Shown here: positions 1 to 8,828 of the stretch, piece by piece | Layout of the letters: every line of letters starts with the position of its first letter | Position numbering within the stretch: position 1 is the first letter of the stretch | NCBI GenBank assembly: GCA_017545185.1 | Contig: JAFWQJ010000010.1 | Location: 28,640-92,639 of the forward strand | Source of the DNA: Oscillospiraceae bacterium | Lineage (GTDB): Bacteria > Bacillota > Clostridia > Oscillospirales > Ruminococcaceae | DNA: 64,000 nucleotides | Direction: 5' to 3' | Program-made: the position numbers and the translations under genes | Notes under the pieces: model-generated | Told to the model about the DNA's origin: nothing | What the model saw: the letters and a program-made list of their open reading frames with translations, nothing else | The model's database searches: none

Positions 1-54
1 CGCTCCTGCACGAAGCGCAGTGCGCAGCTGCACGGCGAACGACTCCCGACGAGA

Positions 55-228
55 TCAGAACTTGCGCTTACGAGCTGCTTCAGACTTCTTCTTGCGCTTG
101 ACGGAAGGCTTCTCGTAATGCTCGCGCTTGCGAACCTCAGCGATCACGCCGTCTTTTGCGCAGGAACGCTTGAAACGCTTGAGAGCAGTGTCCAAGGACT
201 CGTTCTTACCAACGCGTACTTCTGCCAC
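55..228 (-). CDS. rpsU: 30S ribosomal protein S21
   Basis: Encodes a 57-residue, strongly basic protein reading [19 protein letters not shown] at its start and ending in AARKRKF, which is S21 of the small ribosomal subunit. The start is GTG at 226-228, placed after a GGGAGGG ribosome site; no ATG gives the conserved AEVRV start. The gene lies downstream of leuS but has its own strong promoter at 324-352. Length and sequence are normal for Bacillota S21. The call is secure. Confidence 0.95.
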   Translation of the reverse strand: MAEVRVGKNESLDTALKRFKRSCAKDGVIAEVRKREHYEKPSVKRKKKSEAARKRKF

Positions 229-323
229 GAATTTTTCCCTCCCTTTGTCCTACGACAGAGGCTATCTATAAAGAGGTATCTGCCTTGAGATACTCCTTAT
301 AAGCTAAATTTGAATACACGTAT

Positions 324-352
324 ATTGTATCATAGTTTATACGTTTTGTCAA
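324..352 (-). promoter_or_regulatory. Sigma-A promoter of rpsU
   Basis: On the minus strand TTGACA (347-352) and TACAAT (324-329) are separated by 17 bases. The transcript would carry a leader of roughly 90 bases before the GTG of rpsU. It lies in the gap after leuS, so rpsU need not depend on read-through. Confidence 0.85.
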
Positions 353-391
353 GCAGTTTTTGCATGAGAGTGTGATTCCGATGATAATTCG

Positions 392-2797
392 TTAATTTGC
401 TACAAAATTCACCAGCTTATTTTGTACATAAATCTGCTTCCTGATCGTTTTTCCGGCAAGTGCTTCCTGCACCTTTTCGTCGGCCAGCGCCATCTCCACA
501 GCGGTCGCCTCATCGGCGCCGGTCGGGATCATCAGCTTGGATTTGATCTTGCCGCAAATCTGCACCACGATCTCAACCTGCTCGTCCACGCAGAGTGCCG
601 GATCATACTCCGGCCATGCCTGCTCATTCAGCACGCCGAGGCCGAGCTGCTCAAACAGCTCCTCCGTGATATGCGGTGCAAACGGATTCAGCAGGATCAG
701 CAGCGTGCGATATTCGCCGCGTGTGATGCTGCCGTTCGCATAGATCTGGTTGACCAGCTTCATCATCGCCGCGATCGCGGTATTGAAGCCCATGGACTCA
801 ATGTCCTCGCTGACCTTGCGGATCGTCTTGTGCATCGCGGAACGCAGCGCATCGCTGTAACCGTCGCCGTCCGTGACCATATCCTGCATTGCCCAGATGC
901 GGTCGAGGAAGCGCTTGCAGCCCTTGACGCTGTCGTCGCTCCACGGAGCCGCCAGCTCATAGGCGCCCATGAACAGCACGTAAACACGCAGGACGTCTGC
1001 GCCGTACTGATCGACAACATCGTTCGGGTCGATGACATTGCCGCGGGACTTGGACATCTTCACGCCGTCCGAGCCGAGGATCAGACCCTGCGCGGTACGC
1101 TTTGCATAGGGCTCCGGGGTCGGAACTGCGCCGATGTCATACAGGAACTTGTGCCAGAAGCGGGAATAGATCATGTGGCGCGTAACGTGCTCCATGCCGC
1201 CGTTGTACCAGTCAACCGGCATCCAGTATTTCAGCGCGTCCATATCCGCGAGGCACTTGTCATTTGCCGGATCGCAGTAGCGCAGGAAGTACCACGAGGA
1301 ACCCGCCCACTGCGGCATGGTATCGGTCTCGCGCTTTGCAGCGCCGCCGCACTTCGGGCACTTGCAGTTGACGAAGGAATCGAGCTTTGCCAGCGGGGAT
1401 TCGCCGTCGGTACCCGGCTCAAAGTTTTCGAGCGGCGGCAGACGGAGCGGCAGCTCCTCATACGGAACAGCCACGATGCCGCACTGCGGGCAATGTACCA
1501 GCGGGATCGGCTCGCCCCAGTATCTCTGGCGGTTGAACGCCCAGTCCTTCATCTTATACTGCACGCCTGCTTCGCCGCAGCCCTTTGCTTCGAGAACGGT
1601 CAGCACCTTCGCGATCGCGTCCTTCTTGTTCGTGATGCCGTTCAGCACATCGGAATTGACCATTTCGCCGTCGCCGGTATAGGCTTCCTTCCCGATATCG
1701 CCGCCCTTGATGACCTCGATGATATCAATGCCGAATTTCTTTGCAAATTCGTAGTCACGGGTATCGTGTGCCGGAACCGCCATGATCGCGCCGGTACCGT
1801 AGCCCATCATGACATAGTCCGAGATGTAGATCGGGATCTCCTTGCCGGTCAGCGGATTGATCGCGGTCAGGCCGTCGATCTTCACGCCGGTCTTATCCTT
1901 GACCAGCTGTGTACGCTCGAACTCGGTCTTTTTGGCGCACTCTGCCTTATAGGCATCGAGCTCCGCGATATTGCGGATCTGATCGCGGTACTTCTCGATC
2001 AGCGGATGCTCCGGCGCCATGACCATGAACGTCACGCCGTAGAGCGTATCCGGACGGGTCGTATAAATACGGAGCTGCTCATCCTGCTCCTTGATTTTGA
2101 AATTGACGAATGCACCGGTAGACTTGCCGATCCAGTTCTCCTGCTGGAGCTTGATGTTCGGCAGATAGTCAACGGTCTCCAGACCCTCCAGCAGCTTGTC
2201 CGCATACTGCGTGATGCGCAGATACCAGACCTCCTTGGTCTTCTGGACGATCTCGCTGTGACAGATATCGCACTTGCCGCCCTGGGAATCCTCATTGGAC
2301 AGAACGACCTTGCAGGACGGGCAGTAGTTGACCAGTGTCTTGTCGCGGAACACGAGCCCGTGCTCGAACATCTTGAGGAAGATCCACTGTGTCCACTTGT
2401 AGTAGCCCTCCTCGGTGGTATCGACCACGCGTGACCAGTCAAACGAGAAGCCGACGCGCTTTAACTGACCCGTGAACTTCCTGATGTTCTGGTCGGTGAC
2501 GACGCGCGGATGCACGCCGGTCTTGACGGCGGTGTTCTCCGTCGGCAGACCGTAGGCGTCAAAGCCGATCGGGAACAGGACATTATAGCCCTGCAGTCTC
2601 CGCTTTCTGCTGACGACCTCCAGACCGGAGTAAGCCTTGATATGGCCCACATGCATACCGTGGCCGGACGGATACGGGAACTCGACCAGCGCATAGAACT
2701 TCGGCTTGGAGGAGCCGTTCTCTGCGCGGAAGGTATTGTGCGCATCCCAGTAATCCTGCCACTTCTTCTCAACTGCTAAAAAGTTGTATTCCTGCAT
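392..2797 (-). CDS. leuS: Leucyl-tRNA synthetase
   Basis: Class I aminoacyl-tRNA synthetase charging tRNA-Leu in the cytoplasm, 801 residues. The ATP-binding signature appears as GHGMHVGH near residue 50 and the KMSKS loop as DGVKMSKSRGN in the C-terminal third; the editing insertion (TTRPDTLYGVTF) and cysteine pairs of a zinc site are visible between them. I place the start at the ATG of MQEYNF (2795-2797): the GTG 15 bases upstream is part of the GTGAGGG ribosome-binding sequence. Upstream lies rsfS on the same strand. A very long open frame on the opposite strand is an antisense shadow. Confidence 0.96.
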   Translation of the reverse strand: MQEYNFLAVEKKWQDYWDAHNTFRAENGSSKPKFYALVEFPYPSGHGMHVGHIKAYSGLEVVSRKRRLQGYNVLFPIGFDAYGLPTENTAVKTGVHPRVVTDQNIRKFTGQLKRVGFSFDWSRVVDTTEEGYYKWTQWIFLKMFEHGLVFRDKTLVNYCPSCKVVLSNEDSQGGKCDICHSEIVQKTKEVWYLRITQYADKLLEGLETVDYLPNIKLQQENWIGKSTGAFVNFKIKEQDEQLRIYTTRPDTLYGVTFMVMAPEHPLIEKYRDQIRNIAELDAYKAECAKKTEFERTQLVKDKTGVKIDGLTAINPLTGKEIPIYISDYVMMGYGTGAIMAVPAHDTRDYEFAKKFGIDIIEVIKGGDIGKEAYTGDGEMVNSDVLNGITNKKDAIAKVLTVLEAKGCGEAGVQYKMKDWAFNRQRYWGEPIPLVHCPQCGIVAVPYEELPLRLPPLENFEPGTDGESPLAKLDSFVNCKCPKCGGAAKRETDTMPQWAGSSWYFLRYCDPANDKCLADMDALKYWMPVDWYNGGMEHVTRHMIYSRFWHKFLYDIGAVPTPEPYAKRTAQGLILGSDGVKMSKSRGNVIDPNDVVDQYGADVLRVYVLFMGAYELAAPWSDDSVKGCKRFLDRIWAMQDMVTDGDGYSDALRSAMHKTIRKVSEDIESMGFNTAIAAMMKLVNQIYANGSITRGEYRTLLILLNPFAPHITEELFEQLGLGVLNEQAWPEYDPALCVDEQVEIVVQICGKIKSKLMIPTGADEATAVEMALADEKVQEALAGKTIRKQIYVQNKLVNFVAN

Positions 2798-2837
2798 ACA
2801 AGAAACCCTCACTTTCTGATGCTTGATTTACCTGATC

Positions 2838-3212
2838 TCACTTGTCCGCGCCGTTCCCGTCGATCAGCAGGTTCGAGATATCGACCTGATCGCCGTCTGC
2901 CCAGAGCCGCTCAAGCTGATACTCCGCTCTGGTGTCGCGGTAGAACACATGCACGACGATATCGCCGTAATCCAGCACGATCCAGCTTGCCGCACGCACA
3001 CCCTCGATGCCGCGTGCCTCAACGCCCAGTTCGCCGAGCTGAAAATCGACCTCATCCGCCAGCGACTTGACCTGTGTCGTGCTGGTACCGGTCGCAATGA
3101 CAAAATAATCTGCGATGATCGTCAGATTCGTGATGCCGATGACCTGAATATCCTCGGCTTTTTTGCTGTCCAGAATTTTAACGATCTTTTCGAGCTTTTC
3201 CTGTGTCGTCAT
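2838..3212 (-). CDS. rsfS: Ribosomal silencing factor RsfS
   Basis: A 124-residue protein of the RsfS/Iojap family, which binds L14 on the 50S subunit and blocks subunit joining when nutrients are short. Family features are the core ADYFVIATGTSTTQVKSLAD and the segment WIVLDYGDIVVHVF. A GGAGG site stands five bases before the ATG. It closes the common Bacillota run nadD-yqeK-LCP-rsfS and precedes leuS by 40 bases. Confidence 0.93.
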   Translation of the reverse strand: MTTQEKLEKIVKILDSKKAEDIQVIGITNLTIIADYFVIATGTSTTQVKSLADEVDFQLGELGVEARGIEGVRAASWIVLDYGDIVVHVFYRDTRAEYQLERLWADGDQVDISNLLIDGNGADK

Positions 3213-3239
3213 GACATCCTCCTTTGTTTTTTCCTGCGG

Positions 3240-4538
3240 CTATTTTCCGTTAAAGGTATTGCTGCCGTTATCAATGGACGCAAAGTCCGCCATATCTTCG
3301 TCGTAGGTCGTGTTGAGATACCGTCCCGGGCCGAGCAGATCGGCGATCGGGAGTTCCTTTTCGTCCTCAAAATACGGACGGAAATAATCGTTCAGCACCC
3401 GAATCACCGGCTGCTTGTGCATCATCCAGACCGAATATTTCTCGATCCCGTACTGCGGCTCAGGCGGATAATAGTCATAGCCCTCGCCCGGCAGCATGTG
3501 CATCGTGATCCTGTCCATGCCGATGCTCGATGCGAAATCCGAAAGCTTGCTGATCTCGTCAACGGTCAGGTTGGAGCCGATCAGCTTCTTGTCCACGATC
3601 TTGTTGATATAGCTGAGCATTTCGATCGAGTTGATATCGCAGACCTTTTTCATTGCAGCCGCCATGAAAATGCGCTGCGCCTTCATTCTGCCGATATCGC
3701 CCTCGGAATAATCGTGGCGGAAGCGCACCATCCACTCGGCCTGCTGACCGTTCAGCACCTGCTTGCCCTTCTTGATCTCCTTGTCCGCTTCGTACAGGAT
3801 ATCATACGGCATGTCGATCGGGACGCCGCCGATGATATCGACGATCTTGCCGATATCCGAGCAGCTCGTCGTCACATAGCGGTCGATCGGGATGCGGAAG
3901 GTCATCTCAAGGCAGTCCACGACGCGCTGCACCGGTGCCTTTTCCGGCGTGCCCTGCGTATATACGCTGTTCAATTTGCACGCCTCAAAGGAGGTATAGC
4001 CCGGTACAAAGGTATCGCGCGGGATCTGCAGAATGTGGATCTGGTTGTTGCGGATATCGAACATCGCCAGCATGATGACGTCCGTGTTCGAGCGGGATTC
4101 GTCCGTGCCGAGGAACAGCACCGCGAACTGACCCTCCTGGATCTGATCGAGGTCAAGGCCGTCGTCGAACATGCCCTTCGGCGTCTGGATGACCTCCTGC
4201 GTCGGCGCGAAGGAATACTCCTTCGATTCCAGCTCACCGTCGATCTCGATAAACGGCTGCCATGCACGGAATTTTTCCATGACCGAAATGCGGCGCGGCG
4301 GCTCGATCACTCTGCCGAACTGGTCGTATTCGGTCACCGGGATCAGCTTCATATTCAGCCCCAGCATGATGCAGATGAACAGTCCGACGGCGATCGACAG
4401 AACGGTCGCGACGCGCTCCTTGCCGTTCATGCGGCGGCGTTTCTTCTTTTTATGCTTTTTGCTGCTGTGCGCACGCACCTGCTCCGTCTCGGAAACGGCT
4501 CTGCTGCGGCGCGGATCATCAGTCTCTCGCTTACCCAT
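3240..4538 (-). CDS. LCP family (LytR-CpsA-Psr) cell-wall ligase
   Basis: About 432 residues: a basic cytoplasmic head (KKHKKKKRRR), one membrane helix (VATVLSIAVGLFICIMLGL), then an extracellular LCP domain with FAVLFLGTDESR, a polyprenyl-phosphate-binding Arg in LQIPRDTFVPGY, and RFRHDYSEGDIGRMKAQR. LCP proteins transfer undecaprenyl-linked glycopolymers to peptidoglycan or proteins. I use the ATG at 4536-4538 behind GGAG; another ATG at 4572-4574 overlaps the end of yqeK and cannot be excluded. Placement between yqeK and rsfS is common in Clostridia. The substrate polymer is unknown. Confidence 0.88.
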   Translation of the reverse strand: MGKRETDDPRRSRAVSETEQVRAHSSKKHKKKKRRRMNGKERVATVLSIAVGLFICIMLGLNMKLIPVTEYDQFGRVIEPPRRISVMEKFRAWQPFIEIDGELESKEYSFAPTQEVIQTPKGMFDDGLDLDQIQEGQFAVLFLGTDESRSNTDVIMLAMFDIRNNQIHILQIPRDTFVPGYTSFEACKLNSVYTQGTPEKAPVQRVVDCLEMTFRIPIDRYVTTSCSDIGKIVDIIGGVPIDMPYDILYEADKEIKKGKQVLNGQQAEWMVRFRHDYSEGDIGRMKAQRIFMAAAMKKVCDINSIEMLSYINKIVDKKLIGSNLTVDEISKLSDFASSIGMDRITMHMLPGEGYDYYPPEPQYGIEKYSVWMMHKQPVIRVLNDYFRPYFEDEKELPIADLLGPGRYLNTTYDEDMADFASIDNGSNTFNGK

Positions 4539-4566
4539 GCGAAAAGAAAACTCCTTTTTTGCTCTG

Positions 4567-5211
4567 TTACGCATTTTTCCGGCGGTCGGCGGCCTTCTGC
4601 TTGTCCTCCGTCCGTGCGGCAATGCGGTTCAGATAATAATTATAAGCTTCCACGGTCGAAACCGGAAGCGGTGTCTGCTTTTTCATTACGCTGTCAATTG
4701 CAAATTCAAATGCCGCGAGCATCGCCTTCTCCAGATCGTTCTGCGCCATTTTCCGGAAGCGCTCCACATCGCGGTAGCTCCGGTCGGCGGAGATCAGATC
4801 GGCCATATAGACGACCTCCTCGAGCTTTGTCATATTCGCGTGCCCGACGGTATGCCAGCGGGCCGCACTGAGCACCTCCGCATCCTCGATGCCGAGCTCC
4901 GTGTACATATAGGAAGCCGCTGCAACGCCGTGCCATACCGGCTTGCAGAGCCATTCGGTATCGCTGACCACAAAGGGCCCCTGCTGCATCAGAGCTTTCT
5001 GCTCCTCGAACGGGAGCTCCTTGCAGCAGTCATGCAGCAGACCTGCCAGATAGGCACGCTGCGGATCGGCACCCCAGCGCTCTGCCAGCGCGAACGCCGC
5101 CCGTGCGACATTCACCGAATGCACAAAACGCTTCTTGGAGAGCCGTGCCTTCAGCAGCGCGGTAAAGGTGCGCACCTGCTCATTCTGACTTTCCTTGTTC
5201 AATGCTCTCAC
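4567..5211 (-). CDS. yqeK: HD-domain hydrolase YqeK
   Basis: A 214-residue HD-superfamily metal phosphohydrolase. The motifs HSVNVARAA, LAGLLHDCCKELP and RWHTVGHANM supply the metal-binding His and Asp residues. YqeK homologues hydrolyse diadenosine tetraphosphate to two ADP. The open frame begins with GTG at 5209-5211, overlapping the end of nadD by 32 bases; a TTG at 5202, preceded by GGTGAGAG, is an equally likely start. The nadD-yqeK pair is conserved in Bacillota. Confidence 0.9.
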   Translation of the reverse strand: MRALNKESQNEQVRTFTALLKARLSKKRFVHSVNVARAAFALAERWGADPQRAYLAGLLHDCCKELPFEEQKALMQQGPFVVSDTEWLCKPVWHGVAAASYMYTELGIEDAEVLSAARWHTVGHANMTKLEEVVYMADLISADRSYRDVERFRKMAQNDLEKAMLAAFEFAIDSVMKKQTPLPVSTVEAYNYYLNRIAARTEDKQKAADRRKNA

Positions 5212-5839
5212 CCCATGTCTGATCCGGTTCTTTTCCGTAAAGATGCCTGTTTCCTATATATTGTACTACATTTTCCGGCAAAAGGCAAGAGCAATCCGCA
5301 TTCTTTTGCAGATTCTGCCGGATTTCCGTAGAAGATACGGGAACAGCCTGTACGGAGAGCACAACGATTTCCGCATGGGGACATTCGGCTTTCAGCGCCT
5401 CCGCCTTTTCGTTCAGTGCCGGCAGATCGCCGGTCTCTCTGGAAACGGCGCAGAGCCTTGCGATCCGCAGGATCTCCTGCCAATCCTTCCATGTCTCGAA
5501 CGAAAGCAGCATATCGCTGCCGATCATCAGCGTCCATTCCGCATCCGGATATTCCGCACGGAGCGCACGCAGCGTTTCCACGGTATAGCTTTTCCCGCTT
5601 TTGCGCGTTTCATAATCGGAAACGGTCAGCCAGCGGTATTTTTTTGCGGCAAGGCGGCACATTTCGAGCCGATCCGCCGCGGGGGCGTATTCCGCCGTGC
5701 TTTTATGCGGCGCCTCTCCGGCAGGCATCAGGATCACGCGGTCGAGCTTCAGCGCCTTCTTCACCGAACGGACAAGATGCAGGTGCCCGTTGTGGATCGG
5801 GTTGAAGCTGCCGCCGAACAGTCCGATCTGCGGCTTCAT
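5180..5839 (-). CDS. nadD: Nicotinate-nucleotide adenylyltransferase
   Basis: A 219-residue nucleotidylyltransferase that joins ATP and nicotinate mononucleotide in NAD synthesis. The N-terminus IGLFGGSFNPIHNGHLHLV carries the (H/T)xGH motif, and SSTEIRQNL near the C-terminus matches the ISSTxIR motif of the family. Its ATG overlaps the yhbY stop in ATGA, implying translational coupling. Confidence 0.95.
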   Translation of the reverse strand: MKPQIGLFGGSFNPIHNGHLHLVRSVKKALKLDRVILMPAGEAPHKSTAEYAPAADRLEMCRLAAKKYRWLTVSDYETRKSGKSYTVETLRALRAEYPDAEWTLMIGSDMLLSFETWKDWQEILRIARLCAVSRETGDLPALNEKAEALKAECPHAEIVVLSVQAVPVSSTEIRQNLQKNADCSCLLPENVVQYIGNRHLYGKEPDQTWGESIEQGKSE

Positions 5840-6144
5840 CGTGCTTTCTTGTCGCCGACCAGCTGGATCACCGGCTTTTTCGGGTGCTTTTTATACAGCA
5901 CAAAGCGGTTGCCGATCGAGCAGACGACCTCCGCGCCGGTCTCTCCGGCGATCAGCTCGGCTGCCTCTCTTGCGGAATATTCACAGGTTTCCAGCACATT
6001 GCCCTTGATGAGCTCACGCTTTAAAAGCGCATCGGAAGCCTGCTTGATCAACTGCTCGCTCATGCCGCCCTTTCCGACGGTGAGGATGCTCTCCATTGTG
6101 GAAGCCAGTCCTCTGAGCTGTGCACGCTGTTTACTTGTCAGCAT
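5836..6144 (-). CDS. yhbY: YhbY/CRM-domain RNA-binding protein
   Basis: A 102-residue single CRM (CRS1-YhbY) domain protein. MLTSKQRAQLRGLASTM, the glycine loop TVGKGGMSE and the C-terminal NRFVLYKKHPKKP are family features. Homologues associate with pre-50S ribosomal particles. An AAAGGA site precedes the ATG and the stop overlaps nadD by four bases. Confidence 0.93.
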   Translation of the reverse strand: MLTSKQRAQLRGLASTMESILTVGKGGMSEQLIKQASDALLKRELIKGNVLETCEYSAREAAELIAGETGAEVVCSIGNRFVLYKKHPKKPVIQLVGDKKAR

Positions 6145-6163
6145 AGTTTCATTTCCTTTCGCA

Positions 6164-6385
6164 TCAGCGGTGCCATTTTTTCGATTTTGCCAGCTTGTTG
6201 AGCTCGTTTCTGCGCAGCCATTCCTCGGAATAGCCGCAGCTCACGCAGATATATCTGTCAATGAGGACCGGCTCGCGCAGTCCGCCGAGCTGAATGTTGC
6301 TTCCGGCACCGTAAGCAGCAGAATAGCCGTCCACGATCACAATATCATTGCTGCCGCATTTCGGGCAGATCCTTCTGTACATCAT
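6164..6385 (-). CDS. Small zinc-ribbon protein
   Basis: A 73-residue protein with two CxxC pairs, CPKCGSND near the start and CVSCGYSEEW near the end, spaced as a rubredoxin-like zinc ribbon. I place the start at the ATG (6383-6385) that overlaps the rdgB stop; the longer open frame upstream lies inside rdgB. It sits in the rdgB-yhbY-nadD operon, but no specific function can be read from the sequence. Confidence 0.75.
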   Translation of the reverse strand: MMYRRICPKCGSNDIVIVDGYSAAYGAGSNIQLGGLREPVLIDRYICVSCGYSEEWLRRNELNKLAKSKKWHR

Positions 6386-7011
6386 GATTTTGTTTTCTCC
6401 CGTGACTCGCCGTGCTCGCCGGTGAAAAAGTCCTCGACCTGCATCAGCGCATGGTGCCGGTGCGAGACGGCGTTCTTTTTCGCGGCAGGGATCTCCGCAA
6501 AGCTGCAACCCTGATACGCAAAGACCGGGTCATAGCCGAAGCCGTTTTTGCCGCGTGCCTTCCGCAGGATCGTGCCTTCGACCTTGCCGGTGAAGAAATG
6601 CTGCGTGCCGTCCGGCTTGATGAGGCACATCACGCAGGCAAAATGCGCACCGCGCTGTCCGTCCGGGACATCCTTCATCGCATCGAGCAGCTTCGCGATC
6701 AGGTCGGCGTCGGATGCGCCCTCCCCTGCCCAGCGCGCGGAATACACGCCCGGTGCGCCGTCCAGCGCATCGACCGAAAGGCCGCTGTCATCGGCAAGAA
6801 CATAGCACCGCTCGCCGCGCTCCAGCATGATCTCATAGATCGCCTTCGCCTTGATCGCGGCGTTCTCGGCAAAGGTCGTGCCGATCTCCTCGATCTCCGC
6901 GGAGATGCCCGCCTCGCCGAGCGAGAGCGCGTGGATCCCCGTGCCTGCGAGCATTTCGCGGATCTCGCGCAGCTTGTTTTTGTTATTCGTTGCAAGGATC
7001 AGCTTTGTCAT
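6382..7011 (-). CDS. rdgB: XTP/dITP pyrophosphatase (RdgB/HAM1)
   Basis: A 209-residue Ham1-family enzyme that removes non-canonical purine triphosphates such as dITP and XTP. MTKLILATNNKNKLREI, the catalytic segment VLADDSGLSVDALDGAPGVYSARW and GKNGFGYDPVF are diagnostic. The start is the ATG at 7009-7011 after GAGGTG; an in-frame GTG nine bases upstream belongs to that ribosome site. Confidence 0.95.
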   Translation of the reverse strand: MTKLILATNNKNKLREIREMLAGTGIHALSLGEAGISAEIEEIGTTFAENAAIKAKAIYEIMLERGERCYVLADDSGLSVDALDGAPGVYSARWAGEGASDADLIAKLLDAMKDVPDGQRGAHFACVMCLIKPDGTQHFFTGKVEGTILRKARGKNGFGYDPVFAYQGCSFAEIPAAKKNAVSHRHHALMQVEDFFTGEHGESREKTKS

Positions 7012-7026
7012 GCCGCACACCTCAGC

Positions 7027-8397
7027 TTATTTTTTTCTCCGGAAGAAGCTGAAAAATCCCTTCTTTTTCGGCGCTTCTTCTTCGGGTTCCTCTGCTGGTT
7101 CTTCCTCTGTCTCCGCTTCAGATGCTTCTGCATCCTCTGCGGGTCCGGTGATCTCCGCCGCGATTGTCTCCGCGGTTTCTTCGACCGTCTCCCGGACTTC
7201 CTCTGCCGCTTCCTCCGCAGCCGCGCTGACAGTCTCCGCAGCCGTCTCCGGAATCTCCGCCGCGATCTGCGGGATCTCCTCCGGAACCGTCTCTGTCACT
7301 GTCTCCGGGATCATCTCTGTGATCTGCTCCGGGATCTCAGCAGCAGGTTCTTCGATCGCTTCTTCGGATTCCGCCGGAATATCATCTGCGGTATCGTCTG
7401 CCGCGGTATCAGCCTCTGCTGCCTGTTCATCCGCTGCTTCTTCGGTATCCGCAGCCAATGTGTTCACAGGCTCCGGCGTATCCTCATTCTCGCGGTCGAA
7501 CAGCGCGTCAATGAAGCTCTTTGCGTCAAACGGCTGCAGATCGTCGATGCCCTCACCGATGCCGATCAGCTTGACCGGGATGCCCAGCTCATTGCGGATC
7601 GAAATGACGATGCCGCCCTTTGCGGTGCCGTCCAGCTTTGTCAGCACAATGCCGGTGATCGGCGCGACCTCCTGAAAGAGTCTTGCCTGACTGACCGCGT
7701 TCTGCCCCGTTGTCGCGTCCAGCACGAGCAGGCATTCCTTTGCGCAGCCCTCGGCCTCGCGGTCGATGATGCGGTTGATCTTTGCCAGCTCCTGCATCAG
7801 ATTTTTCTTGTTGTGCAGTCTGCCCGCGGTATCGCAGACGACCACATCGCAGCCGCGCGCCTTCGCCGCCGTGATCGCATCGAACACGACAGCAGCCGGA
7901 TCGCTGCCCTCTGCATGGCGGACAAGCTCCGCACCGGCTCTGTCCGTCCAGACCGCAAGCTGGTCGATCGCCGCCGCACGGAAGGTATCCGCCGCCGCGG
8001 CCAGCACGCGCTTGCCCTCGTTTTTGAACTGGTGGCACATCTTTCCGATCGTCGTGGTCTTGCCCGCGCCGTTGACGCCGATGACAAGGATCACGGACGG
8101 CTTGGTGGAGAGATCAAGCCCCTCGTCCTCGCCCATCATGTCGGCGGTGATCTCCTGGATCAGCCCCATGATATCCTTCGGGTCGGTGATGCCGCGCTCC
8201 TTGACCATGCCGCGCAGGCGGTCGCAGATCTGCACAGCCGTCTCCGCGCCCATGTCACCCATGATCATCGTTTCCTCGAGCTGCTCGAACAGATCCTCGT
8301 CGATCTTCGTGAACGAACCGAGCATCCGGCGCATCCCCTTCATCAGGCTGTCGCGCGTCTTTTTCAGGCCGTCACGGATTTTTTGAAAGATACCCAT
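7027..8397 (-). CDS. ftsY: Signal recognition particle receptor FtsY, with acidic tail at the C-terminus
   Basis: The SRP-receptor GTPase that brings ribosome-SRP complexes to the Sec translocon. Residues 1-300 are the NG domain: GVNGAGKTTT (G1), DTFRAAA (G2), DTAGRL (G3) and TKLDGTAKGG (G4). The usual N-terminal acidic A region is missing and the protein starts directly at the N domain. Instead residues 303-440 form a Glu/Ala/Thr-rich acidic extension ending in a basic-aromatic tip (KKKGFFSFFRRKK), which resembles the membrane-binding N-terminus of other FtsY proteins. The order is therefore reversed. GTPase identity is certain; a membrane role for the tail is inference. Confidence 0.95.
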   Translation of the reverse strand: MGIFQKIRDGLKKTRDSLMKGMRRMLGSFTKIDEDLFEQLEETMIMGDMGAETAVQICDRLRGMVKERGITDPKDIMGLIQEITADMMGEDEGLDLSTKPSVILVIGVNGAGKTTTIGKMCHQFKNEGKRVLAAAADTFRAAAIDQLAVWTDRAGAELVRHAEGSDPAAVVFDAITAAKARGCDVVVCDTAGRLHNKKNLMQELAKINRIIDREAEGCAKECLLVLDATTGQNAVSQARLFQEVAPITGIVLTKLDGTAKGGIVISIRNELGIPVKLIGIGEGIDDLQPFDAKSFIDALFDRENEDTPEPVNTLAADTEEAADEQAAEADTAADDTADDIPAESEEAIEEPAAEIPEQITEMIPETVTETVPEEIPQIAAEIPETAAETVSAAAEEAAEEVRETVEETAETIAAEITGPAEDAEASEAETEEEPAEEPEEEAPKKKGFFSFFRRKK

Positions 8398-8408
8398 GCT
8401 GTTTCTCC

Positions 8409-8786
8409 TTATCCTTCGGGATTGTATTCTGTATCGGGTTCGGGTTCACCGCCCAGAGTTTCGGGCTTGATCCAGTTGAGCCCGTCTGTGATCTCAAATT
8501 CATCGCCCAGCTCTGCGCGCACCATTTCCATGAGCTTTACGCCGGTCAGATAATATTCCTCGGCCTCGCTCTGCGGGCGGATATCGCCTTTGCCGGGGTC
8601 AGACCAGTCGATGATCCCTACGCAGTGATCGTCAAACTTCTTCAGCTGTCTGACAAGTTCGGCAGAAAGCGGGAGCTTGTCATATTCGACAGGACCCCAT
8701 CCGAATGCATCATCTGCGGCTTTGTTTCTGCTCCAGAGACTCGTCGCAAAATACTCCGGGCTGAATTCCAGAACATATTTTGCCAT
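8409..8786 (-). CDS. Hypothetical acidic protein
   Basis: A 125-residue soluble protein starting MAKYVLEFSPEYF, rich in Trp, Asp and Glu, with no signal peptide or membrane segment and a disordered Pro/Glu-rich end. A good ribosome site (GGAAGGAA) precedes the ATG, and it lies 11 bases upstream of ftsY on the same strand. No family is recognised. Confidence 0.65.
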   Translation of the reverse strand: MAKYVLEFSPEYFATSLWSRNKAADDAFGWGPVEYDKLPLSAELVRQLKKFDDHCVGIIDWSDPGKGDIRPQSEAEEYYLTGVKLMEMVRAELGDEFEITDGLNWIKPETLGGEPEPDTEYNPEG

Positions 8787-8828
8787 GCTGTCACTTCCTT
8801 CCTGATGATACGGGCGGCCGTTGCCGCA

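Noticed and set aside
422-2434. 670-codon open frame on plus
   Set aside because: Antisense to leuS; no ribosome site or recognisable domain; arises from GC-biased codon use.
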